From NCBI GenBank assembly GCA_040779335.1, contig JBFONV010000004.1, positions 186,001-250,000 of the forward strand: DNA of 64,000 bases, given 5' to 3'. Origin of the DNA: JBFONV01 sp040779335 (GTDB taxonomy: Bacteria; Pseudomonadota; Gammaproteobacteria; Enterobacterales; Alteromonadaceae). This document shows positions 16,415-23,990 of the stretch, one piece after another. The notes under the pieces were generated by a model. It was not told the origin of the DNA. It made no database searches and saw only the letters and a list, made by a program, of their open reading frames with translations. The position numbers and the translations under genes are program-made. Position 1 is the first letter of the stretch. Each line of letters begins with the position of its first letter.

Positions 16415-17957
16415 GAGTATCTTTTCTCGGGTTTATATACCAACAGTTTGCAACGTTCTTGTAGCCGCATTGTTCAAATAATTTAATTGAGCGCTTATGT
16501 TCGTTTTGGATGTATGCCGATAAGCTTAAGTGATTATAGCGTTGCCTGATTAATTGTAACGCTAATTGACCGATGCCTTGATTTCTTGCACTTGGACTCA
16601 CTATGATCGATATTTCGTTCTCGTAGTTTTTCGTATGCTGATTAAAATCAATTCTAACCATGGCCACTAAAGTGTTAGCTTGCTCAACAAAATATAATTG
16701 ACGGTTGCTATCCTTTAATAGTGCATTGTACCACTGGGTATGCTCTTCAATAGTTGGCGGCTTTGGGTTGCGTGAAAACTGTCGCGTTTGGGGAGAGGTT
16801 TGCCAGTCATAAAGAATATTGAGTTGCTGTTGAGTAGCGCTGATGAGTTTTGCCCGTAATCGCATTGACAGTATCGACTTGATAATACGTTCTATCCCTA
16901 AATGGTCGCAAACTTTGAGAGCGCTTTGTTGCATTTGCTGATAAAGCTTTGGTGTGTGGATGATCTTCTCGATCGCATTAATCATTGCTTTTTCTAACGC
17001 TTCGGGCTGTTCATCTACCACCAAAATAGCATTTAGTTTTGATAGTGTTTGCGCATTTTCTTGTTGATTATCTGCGGCGTTTAATGTGATTGCCGGTATT
17101 CCTAATACGCATCGCTCAAAACTGTTGATACCATTAGCGCCGATCACTAAATCAAATTGGCTGAGAAATTCAGCCATATCCGCTTCGAATTTACTTAACT
17201 TAATATCAGGAAAATCCTGTAATACAGCGCTTGAGACTTTATTAAAGTGTTTTGCTTGTTCGGACAATAAAATTGTCCAATGGTAGTTATGATACTCTGG
17301 CCACATTTGTAGCGCTGCTAGGGTTAACAATACATGCTCTTTGGGATCGCTGGTGCCAAAGAAAATCAGAATGTTATTAATATCTGGGTTGCTTTTTTCC
17401 TCCACCGTTGTTCTATATTTGGCAAAGGAACTGTTAAGCATGGTGTATTTTGATCCCAACAGGAGTGTGGTATCTGGGTTTGTCCAAGGGACGTAGTCAT
17501 GGTGAGTTGTTGATAATCCGGTATTCACAACAATATCGACTGGCAATGTGCGATTAGCCAAATCATCTATCGCAATGGTTAAATTTACCATCGGAATAAT
17601 ATAGCGGTACCAGTCGCCATTAATTTGATAATGATCTGTCAGTAACAGCCTCCCAACATTGCTGCCGTGATATTGTTCAATGAGCGAAGCTGTCGCTTTT
17701 GCGTCAATATCAGGATCAAATGGCTGATTTTCATCTTCATTAAGGCACCTTAATTCATAACCCAAGGCCGTTATTTTGTCATTTTGATTGCCCGCTAAGT
17801 TTTTACAAATAAAGACGATATCAAAATTATTGTGATGAAGTTGCTGCGCTAAATTTAGGCAGCGAAATAGGTGCCCACCACCAATGTCAGCCGACGAGTC
17901 AACACGAAAAAAAGCAATGTTTTTATCGAACTTTGAAAACGGGTTTGAGATATTCAC
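16395..17957 (-). CDS. pseG: PseG-GNAT fusion: UDP-sugar hydrolase with C-terminal acetyltransferase domain
   Basis: The N-terminal part (about residues 10-355) is PseG, a GT-B-like hydrolase that removes UDP from UDP-2,4-diacetamido-2,4,6-trideoxy-beta-L-altrose. It shows FRVDSSADIGGGHLFRCL, LLTDHYQI, IDDLANR and the GANGINSFERCVLGIPAI region. The C-terminal part (about 365-515) is a GNAT fold with IIVSPSARNQGIG, the acetyl-CoA loop, and a typical FEQCGYK ending. GTG at 17957 is chosen because AGAGG precedes it; an ATG at 17990 without a ribosome site would overlap the upstream gene more. A separate GNAT (pseH-like) exists in the operon, so the fused domain may do a second acylation. Confidence 0.87.
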   Translation of the reverse strand: MNISNPFSKFDKNIAFFRVDSSADIGGGHLFRCLNLAQQLHHNNFDIVFICKNLAGNQNDKITALGYELRCLNEDENQPFDPDIDAKATASLIEQYHGSNVGRLLLTDHYQINGDWYRYIIPMVNLTIAIDDLANRTLPVDIVVNTGLSTTHHDYVPWTNPDTTLLLGSKYTMLNSSFAKYRTTVEEKSNPDINNILIFFGTSDPKEHVLLTLAALQMWPEYHNYHWTILLSEQAKHFNKVSSAVLQDFPDIKLSKFEADMAEFLSQFDLVIGANGINSFERCVLGIPAITLNAADNQQENAQTLSKLNAILVVDEQPEALEKAMINAIEKIIHTPKLYQQMQQSALKVCDHLGIERIIKSILSMRLRAKLISATQQQLNILYDWQTSPQTRQFSRNPKPPTIEEHTQWYNALLKDSNRQLYFVEQANTLVAMVRIDFNQHTKNYENEISIIVSPSARNQGIGQLALQLIRQRYNHLSLSAYIQNEHKRSIKLFEQCGYKNVANCWYINPRKDTHEQDNH

Positions 17958-19215
17958 CTCTAAAAACCTCTTGCATCGATTGGTTAACATCTACATTTTT
18001 AATTAAAGGTAACACTGATGCGTAAATTTCCAGTAAATTGTCAATGTCTTGTGTAGTATGCGAGTAACTTAAATTGTGACTACCTAATGTGAGAATGCTA
18101 TTTTCAATGAGTTCTTGTAATAACAAACTTTTAAGTTCGATACTGGGGTAATTTTTACCGTCTTTAACGTTAAGAAAAGACCAACTTGGATGACCCGCGA
18201 CGAAAAAGTACTCTTCTAGCTGATGCTTGGTGATGATGTCGTTAAGACCCGTCTGCAGTTTTGTTCCAAGTTGATAGAGATAGTTAGGAACGTTTTTCTG
18301 TTGTAATTTTTTAATTGTTGCAATTGATGCCGCTATCGATAATGTTTCGCCGCCAAAGGTGCCAGAAAAAAAGATGTCATGCATTAGCTCCATTATGTCA
18401 CTTCGACCAACAACGGCAGATATCGGATAACCATTAGCCATTCCTTTACCGAATGTCGCTAAATCTGGTGTAACGTTAAACAGGGATTGCGCGCCACCAA
18501 TATCGAAACGAAATCCAGTAATGGTTTCATCAAAAATGAGCACAATGCCATGCTCGTCACAGAAACGGCGCACATCAGACAGATAATTAGCGTCAGGGTA
18601 ACTAACGTTCATCGGCTCCATGATCACCGCGGCCAATTCACCTTGGCATTGTTCGTAGACCGCTTGTAGTGAGGCAATATCGTTGTATGCAAACGGGTGA
18701 GTGAGCTTTTTCGTCGAGGCAGGGATCCCTAAATCTCGCGATGTTGCACCAATATACCAATCTTGCCAGCCGTGATAGCCGCATACCGCAATATGCTCTT
18801 TATTGGTGTAGGCTCTGGCCAGTCTTACGGCGGCTGATGTTGCATCTGAACCATTTTTACCAAATCGAACTTTTTCGGCACATGGGATCAGTTCTATTAA
18901 TAACTCGGCTAATTCTGTTTCAATAACATGAGGCAGTGAGAAGCTTACCCCTTGCTTTAATTGCTTAACAACAGCAGCATCAACATCTTCATCTTGGTAG
19001 CCTAATGATACGGCCAACAGGCCATTGACGTAATCAGTGAACTGGTTGTTATCTACATCGGTAACAATGCAGCCTTCGCCTTTTGTTAGAAACAGCGGAC
19101 ACACTTTGTTAGGCAATGCGTAATAGCTTTTGCTAAATGTTTGCGAAGCAACGGGAATCGATTTTTTAGCTCGATCTAAATACTGCTGTGTTTTTGAGAA
19201 AGATTTAAAAGCCAC
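17923..19215 (-). CDS. Class III PLP-dependent aminotransferase (glutamate-1-semialdehyde mutase-like)
   Basis: A 430-residue fold-type I class III aminotransferase. It shows VRFGKNGSDATSAAVRLAR (cofactor phosphate region), CGYHGWQDWYIG, IFDETITGFRF (Asp that contacts the pyridine N) and ATFGKGMANGYPISA with the PLP lysine. It resembles hemL-type enzymes, but lies inside a nonulosonate operon, which already has PseC as its sugar aminotransferase. It may therefore add or modify another amino group, or a side-chain precursor. Its exact substrate cannot be read from sequence. It overlaps pseG by 35 bp. Confidence 0.82.
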   Translation of the reverse strand: MAFKSFSKTQQYLDRAKKSIPVASQTFSKSYYALPNKVCPLFLTKGEGCIVTDVDNNQFTDYVNGLLAVSLGYQDEDVDAAVVKQLKQGVSFSLPHVIETELAELLIELIPCAEKVRFGKNGSDATSAAVRLARAYTNKEHIAVCGYHGWQDWYIGATSRDLGIPASTKKLTHPFAYNDIASLQAVYEQCQGELAAVIMEPMNVSYPDANYLSDVRRFCDEHGIVLIFDETITGFRFDIGGAQSLFNVTPDLATFGKGMANGYPISAVVGRSDIMELMHDIFFSGTFGGETLSIAASIATIKKLQQKNVPNYLYQLGTKLQTGLNDIITKHQLEEYFFVAGHPSWSFLNVKDGKNYPSIELKSLLLQELIENSILTLGSHNLSYSHTTQDIDNLLEIYASVLPLIKNVDVNQSMQEVFRGEYLKPVFKVR

Positions 19216-19230
19216 TTTTTTCTCCCAACC

Positions 19231-19950
19231 TTAAGATGTCATATATTTTGAGTTAAGTTTTCTAACATCAGGGTGTTTATCTAAAAACTGAATAATATCT
19301 TCAACGGTAAAGGTTGGAGATATTGGATATAAGGCATTAAATACCGCGTCAACAAACAAAAAATCTTCGGGGTAATCGACTGTCCAGCGTTCATTGGAAT
19401 AATTGCGTGAATATGCAAAATTTCCTCGCTTAAATAACGATGCATTTTTGTTAATAAACAAGGTTACGTGCTCGCGATAATCGTCACATTCAGCCAATGT
19501 CCATACTTTAGCTAGTGTTGCCTGCGTCATTATTTCTATATCTAAACCGTCGGGCAAGGTATAGGGGTGACAATTTGAGGTATAGTCATTTTTTTCTTCG
19601 AGATGCAAGCGGATCACTTGGTCGATAATGTCGCCATCAGTTAATGGGCAGTCTCCGGTTAGTCGTATGATGTTATCTGCTTTTATCGCTTGATTAGCTT
19701 GATAAAATCGGTCGAGCACGTTGTTTAAACTACCTCGAAAGCAGCGAATGTTATATTGATCACACATCAATTCAATAGGATCATCTGTTGTTTCGCTTGA
19801 CGTGCAGACAATCACATCGCTAATTAGCGTCGCTTGCTTTATCCGCTCAACTTGTCTTGCTAGCATTGGCTCACCTAAAATGGGGAGTAAAACTTTTCCA
19901 GGTAAGCGTGTGGATGACATTCTGGCTTGTAAAAATACGGCGTTGTTCAT
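19231..19950 (-). CDS. SpsF-like cytidylyltransferase, probable CMP-nonulosonate synthetase
   Basis: A 239-residue nucleotidyltransferase with the motif FLQARMSSTRLPGKVL, typical of the SpsF family (COG1861), and a downstream RLTGDCPL. The canonical PseF/NeuA motif (ARGGSKRIPRKN type) is absent here and nowhere else in the operon. In the Bacillus sps operon an SpsF occupies the same slot among PseC-, GNAT-, NeuB- and PseG-like genes. I infer that this protein activates the sugar with CTP. The alternative is that it acts on a different sugar and pseF lies elsewhere. Confidence 0.78.
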   Translation of the reverse strand: MNNAVFLQARMSSTRLPGKVLLPILGEPMLARQVERIKQATLISDVIVCTSSETTDDPIELMCDQYNIRCFRGSLNNVLDRFYQANQAIKADNIIRLTGDCPLTDGDIIDQVIRLHLEEKNDYTSNCHPYTLPDGLDIEIMTQATLAKVWTLAECDDYREHVTLFINKNASLFKRGNFAYSRNYSNERWTVDYPEDFLFVDAVFNALYPISPTFTVEDIIQFLDKHPDVRKLNSKYMTS

Positions 19951-19956
19951 GGCAGT

Positions 19957-20523
19957 CTAATTATTTTTAAGGTAATCATTATAGGTTAATCCCATCAGCA
20001 CCATGTCCATGGCTTGATTGTTGGCAAAACATAACTCTTTTACATATCCTTCTTGTTCAAAGCCATTATTTTTAAACGCTTTTATGCTACCAATGTTTGG
20101 GTGATACGCGCCTGCCTGAAGTTTATTTAAGTTCAGTGTCTCAAAGGCAAATTTTACAATCAGGCCAATTGCTTGGCTGGCAATCCCTTTACCCCAAAAT
20201 GATTTATCACCAATCAGTAAGCTAATATCAGCTCTGCGATGTTGCCAATTAATAGGGCCAAGCTTAATGTTGCCAATATGCTTGTCGGTATTGCTACAAC
20301 AGATGGCAAAAAAGGGTTCGTTTGGATTGCTGTCTTTGGCATTGACAAATGATTTGATGTCTTGAATAGAGCGCGGTGCATAACGGGTTTCTAAAAATTG
20401 ATTAACTTGAGGATCATTGATCCAATGGTAATAATCTGCGTTCACATCCGCTTCTCGCACTTCTCGCAGGTAAATAGCGTTAGCGTGTAAAAAGTGATTG
20501 TATGACATTTGCTTATCATTCAT
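19957..20523 (-). CDS. pseH: PseH-like GNAT N-acetyltransferase
   Basis: A 188-residue GNAT protein. PseH acetylates the C4 amino group of the UDP-sugar made by PseC. Visible features: YLREVREADVN at the N-terminus, then a W(I)NDPQVNQFLETRY segment, followed by ADISLLIGDKSFWGKGIA, the acetyl-CoA binding loop region, and GSIKAFKNNGFEQEGYVKE near the C-terminus. This matches the RimJ/RimL-like arrangement seen in PseH. Only 4 bp separate it from the aldo/keto reductase. A start at residue 6 (MSYN) is also possible. Confidence 0.82.
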   Translation of the reverse strand: MNDKQMSYNHFLHANAIYLREVREADVNADYYHWINDPQVNQFLETRYAPRSIQDIKSFVNAKDSNPNEPFFAICCSNTDKHIGNIKLGPINWQHRRADISLLIGDKSFWGKGIASQAIGLIVKFAFETLNLNKLQAGAYHPNIGSIKAFKNNGFEQEGYVKELCFANNQAMDMVLMGLTYNDYLKNN

Positions 20524-20527
20524 AACG

Positions 20528-21391
20528 TTAATTCCAATGGGTCGGGAGAATTAAATTTTCGTCAGTGCTGGCGAATTCATCAAAAGATATTGTTGACGGT
20601 ATCTTTTTAGCCGTGTCGTTTGCCTTGGCAATTGAGCTGAGTTGTTGCGCGCTGCAACAGCCCACAATGGCATAGTCAATTTCAGGTATTTGATTGATAA
20701 ACGTTAATGCTGCAGTGAGTTTGTCAATGCTTTGTTTATCTATATAGTCAAAATAATTATTAAGCTGACCTTTAAAACGCTCGAAATATTGCGGGATTTG
20801 ATCTTGCTCCATGAGCAGTAAACCCTGCAAAAAAGCGGAACGTACATGTATTTCAATGCCTAGTGCTTTTGCTTTTTTTATTATACCGGTCTGCAAAAAT
20901 CGTTGATCAAAAATGTTGAGGGGTAGTTGTACTAAATCAATTGGAAATAGTTCCATTACCATTGATAATTGCTCTGGCGTATAAACAGAAACACCTATTT
21001 TATCAACCAATTGTAATTCTTTTAGGGTATTTAAATTGGCAAAGTTTTTGTTGTTTTTATTACTTAACGCATCGTCGATATTATGCAGTAAACACCCATG
21101 TAAGTTATTAACCTTCAGCGCTTTTAATGACTGCTTGGCTAAGTCGATGACTTGTGCCGTATCTAAATCATTAATAGCAGGGAGTTTTGAAACAATTTTA
21201 AATTGCTCCGTGCGCTGTGTTTTTCCCAGTACAGACTCGGAATTACCATAAAGCTGGGCGGTATCTAATAAGTCGATACCATGATTTTGAGCAATCGTTA
21301 AAATATCAGTCACTTCGTTGGACGGAACAGCGTGATTATTGGCGATGCCATAATCCATTCCAAACGTTACAGTGCCAAGTCCTAATTGCAT
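20528..21391 (-). CDS. Aldo/keto reductase family protein
   Basis: A 287-residue NADPH-type aldo/keto reductase barrel. Candidate active-site residues are the Asp and Tyr of LLDTAQLYGNSE, the Lys of KIVSKLP and the His of GCLLHNID. It starts inside the last 10 bp of pseC, so it is translated with the sugar genes. Such reductases turn up in some flagellin-glycan clusters but are not part of the six-step pseudaminic acid pathway. It may reduce a keto intermediate or side chain in a modified nonulosonate. Substrate unknown. Confidence 0.82.
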   Translation of the reverse strand: MQLGLGTVTFGMDYGIANNHAVPSNEVTDILTIAQNHGIDLLDTAQLYGNSESVLGKTQRTEQFKIVSKLPAINDLDTAQVIDLAKQSLKALKVNNLHGCLLHNIDDALSNKNNKNFANLNTLKELQLVDKIGVSVYTPEQLSMVMELFPIDLVQLPLNIFDQRFLQTGIIKKAKALGIEIHVRSAFLQGLLLMEQDQIPQYFERFKGQLNNYFDYIDKQSIDKLTAALTFINQIPEIDYAIVGCCSAQQLSSIAKANDTAKKIPSTISFDEFASTDENLILPTHWN

Positions 21392-22533
21392 AAGAAATCT
21401 CTGATGGTTTGTACTATATATAATTGTTCTTGTTCAGTAAGTTGGGCAAATAATGGAATAGAAATTGCCGCACTATAATATTCTTCCGCATGCGGAAAGT
21501 CTTCAGACGTGAAGCCTAGGGCTTGGTAATAGGGCTGCTGATAAATAGGAATATAATGCAAATTAACGCCTATTTTTTCTGCTCTTAAATGCGAAAATAG
21601 CGCATGGTGTATATCTGCAGCGACTTTAATAACATATAAATGACAGGATGAGCGGCAATCGTTCTTGACTACTAGTGGAGTTACGCCAGATATACTTTTA
21701 AAAGCATCGTCATAGTGTTGACGTAAAAGATTTCTTTTCTCGACAAAACCCGACAGTTGTTGCAGCTGCGAGCAACCTAGTGCCGCTTGCAATTCTGTCA
21801 TGCGATAGTTATACCCTAACGCGATTTGCTGATAATACCATTCACCTTCCGGTGGTTTGGTCATTAACGCTTGATCACGGGTCGTACCATGACTTCTAAG
21901 TAAGTCCATTTTCTGCGCAAGAGCAGCATTATTGGTTGTCGCGATGCCGCCTTCTGCTGAGGTGATGATTTTTACTGGATGGAAACTAAACACACAAATG
22001 TCTGAATATCGGCAATCTCCAATAGGAAGCCCTTGATATTTTCCCCCGATACAATGAGAAGCGTCTTCGATAATGGCAAAGTTATATGCTTTGGCTAATT
22101 CAGCAATCGCAGTCATGTCACAACTTTGCCCTGAAAAATGCACCGGAATAACGACTTTAGGTAACTTACCCTGACGCTTGGCATGTTCGAGTTTTTGCGT
22201 TAATGCAACAACAGACATATTTGCCGTGTCGAGATCTATATCAACAAAATCAACTGTTGCGCCACAATAAAGCGCGCAATTTGCAGAGGCGACAAAGGAA
22301 ATGGGGGAGGTCCAAACAATATCGTCTTTGCCAACCTCAAGAGCCAAACATGCGATATGTAGGGCTGCGGTAGCACTACTCACTGCAATAGCATGTTGAC
22401 TATTAACGGCTTGTTTAATGGCGTCTTCAAAACGAGGCACTTGCGGTCCCTGCGTTAAAAAATCAGATTTAAGGACTTCAACAACGGCGTTGATGTCATT
22501 TTCACTGATTGATTGTTTGCCATACGGGATCAT
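21382..22533 (-). CDS. pseC: PseC, UDP-4-amino-4,6-dideoxy-L-AltNAc aminotransferase
   Basis: A DegT/DnrJ/EryC1/StrS-family PLP enzyme of 383 residues. It transfers an amino group to C4 of the product of PseB. It starts MIPYGKQSISENDINAVVEVL and has the DxxH cofactor region IEDASHCIGG, the catalytic lysine in SFHPVKIITSAEGG and GYNYRMTELQAALG. These fit PseC well. The ATG overlaps the pseB stop by one base (TAATG), indicating coupling with pseB. Order pseB-pseC is the usual start of these operons. Confidence 0.92.
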   Translation of the reverse strand: MIPYGKQSISENDINAVVEVLKSDFLTQGPQVPRFEDAIKQAVNSQHAIAVSSATAALHIACLALEVGKDDIVWTSPISFVASANCALYCGATVDFVDIDLDTANMSVVALTQKLEHAKRQGKLPKVVIPVHFSGQSCDMTAIAELAKAYNFAIIEDASHCIGGKYQGLPIGDCRYSDICVFSFHPVKIITSAEGGIATTNNAALAQKMDLLRSHGTTRDQALMTKPPEGEWYYQQIALGYNYRMTELQAALGCSQLQQLSGFVEKRNLLRQHYDDAFKSISGVTPLVVKNDCRSSCHLYVIKVAADIHHALFSHLRAEKIGVNLHYIPIYQQPYYQALGFTSEDFPHAEEYYSAAISIPLFAQLTEQEQLYIVQTIRDFLCN

Positions 22534-23531
22534 TAACCAGCCTCATTGTTGAACGCTTTAATTTGTTCAACATTCATAAAATCTTCATTGTTGTAGGAGT
22601 TATATTCGTACCCATGTGCGACTGGTTTGCCTATTTCATTTAGCGCATTGCGAGTAAAATCATTAGAACGACTACTAAAATTAATAGTTGGTGCAATAAC
22701 AAAATGATCTTCATATTCGTAGGTGTGATATGAATCATCAGTTGGACACATGACTTCATGTAGTTTTTCACCGGGTCTAATGCCCACTTCTTTTTGTGGT
22801 AAGTGAGGCGCAATCGCTGTGGCTAAATCAGTGATTTTTATTGACGGGATTTTAGGAACGAAGATCTCGCCACCATACATGCGTTCAAAGTTTTTCAATA
22901 CAAAATCAACGCCTTGCTGCAAACTGATCCAAAATCTTGTCATTTCCATGTGGGTGATCGGTAGGTGATCAGCACCATCGGCAACAAGTTTTTCAAAAAA
23001 CGGGACAACTGAGCCGCGCGAGCCGACAACATTGCCATAACGAACCACAGAAAAGGTGGTTTTATGACCGCCAGAGATATTGTTGGCAGCAATAAATATT
23101 TTGTCTGATGCTAGTTTGGTCGCGCCATATAAATTGATGGGGTTTGCCGCTTTATCAGTGGATAAGGCAATAACTTTTTCTACGTCATTGTTTAACGCTG
23201 CATCAATGACATTTTCCGCACCATTAATATTGGTTTTAACACATTCCATCGGATTGTATTCAGCGGCTGGTACCTGCTTCATCGCAGCGGCATGAATGAC
23301 GAAGTCGACACCCCGCATAGCGCGATTTAGTCTTTCTTTATCTCTAACATCGCCAATAAAATAACGCATGCAGTTGTGGTTGAATACTTGCTGCATTTCA
23401 AACTGCTTTAATTCATCCCGCGAATAAATAATGATTTTCTTGGGGTTATATCTTTCAAGCAAGGTTTTAACATACATTTTACCAAATGAGCCTGTGCCGC
23501 CGGTAATGATGATACTTTTATTATTAAACAT
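22533..23531 (-). CDS. pseB: PseB, UDP-GlcNAc 4,6-dehydratase (inverting)
   Basis: First step of pseudaminic acid synthesis: UDP-GlcNAc to the 4-keto-6-deoxy-L-arabino-hexose. The product from the ATG at 23531 is 332 residues and begins MFNNKSIIITGGTGSFGKMY, with the Rossmann glycine motif. It has VIHAAAMKQVPAAEYNP and the YxxxK pair in LYGATKLASDK. An ATG 16 codons upstream (23579) gives an unlikely leader; AAGG lies 8 bp before the chosen start. It heads the minus-strand operon, divergent from the flagellinolysin. Confidence 0.94.
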   Translation of the reverse strand: MFNNKSIIITGGTGSFGKMYVKTLLERYNPKKIIIYSRDELKQFEMQQVFNHNCMRYFIGDVRDKERLNRAMRGVDFVIHAAAMKQVPAAEYNPMECVKTNINGAENVIDAALNNDVEKVIALSTDKAANPINLYGATKLASDKIFIAANNISGGHKTTFSVVRYGNVVGSRGSVVPFFEKLVADGADHLPITHMEMTRFWISLQQGVDFVLKNFERMYGGEIFVPKIPSIKITDLATAIAPHLPQKEVGIRPGEKLHEVMCPTDDSYHTYEYEDHFVIAPTINFSSRSNDFTRNALNEIGKPVAHGYEYNSYNNEDFMNVEQIKAFNNEAG

Positions 23532-23915
23532 GATATACCTTCTATCTATCGCGAAATTCACACTGTTATCAACGACCAATAAGGGTGGTGCCTACAATGA
23601 GATATTTACATTATCTAAGCATGTCGTCATGCTTTTGTCGTTAAACCTGTCTAGAGCCTATTAAAGCAATAACTAGACCAGCTTAATGTACTTACCTAGC
23701 TTTCATCTGTCCTATTGATAAAGTTTACTTTATATTTCAACAATTCACAGTTATCGATTGCAACTAAAATATATATATATCACTTTTCAACAATCTAGCC
23801 GATATAAATTAATTTATAACATGAAGATAAAGAGTAATTTATTGGAAAATAAAGTGGTTACATAACTTCTACTATATTTTTTCTCTATAAAGATAAGTTT
23901 TTTTTAAATTATGTC
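23532..23915. other. AT-rich divergent region between pseB and the flagellinolysin gene
   Basis: This is most of a 459-bp gap between two divergent transcripts. A 7-bp hairpin AAGCATG/CATGCTT lies at 23617-23634 and would be in the pse leader. Runs of A and T dominate after 23700. No confident -35/-10 for pseB could be picked out, and no gene was found. The right end leads into the sigma28 promoter of the flagellinolysin. Confidence 0.45.
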
Positions 23916-23942
23916 TAAAGATATTTTTATTTGTGCCGATTC
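23916..23942 (+). promoter_or_regulatory. Sigma28 (FliA) promoter of the flagellinolysin gene
   Basis: TAAA at 23916-23919, 15 bp, then GCCGATTC at 23935-23942, with the core GCCGAT intact. Spacing is exactly that of FliA promoters. It lies about 50 bp before the predicted start and puts this protein in the late flagellar class. Confidence 0.87.
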
Positions 23943-23990
23943 AGTGGCATAGAAATTTTTTTTTAGCTTCTTATATTTGGAATTATTTAC

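Noticed and set aside
17923..19215. hemL (glutamate-1-semialdehyde aminomutase)
   Set aside because: It has the same fold and motifs, but overlaps pseG inside a nonulosonate operon; a haem role is unlikely.
23617..23636. Hairpin AAGCATG/CATGCTT as a terminator
   Set aside because: No gene ends on the + strand before it, and on the minus strand it would lie in the pse leader without a T tract.
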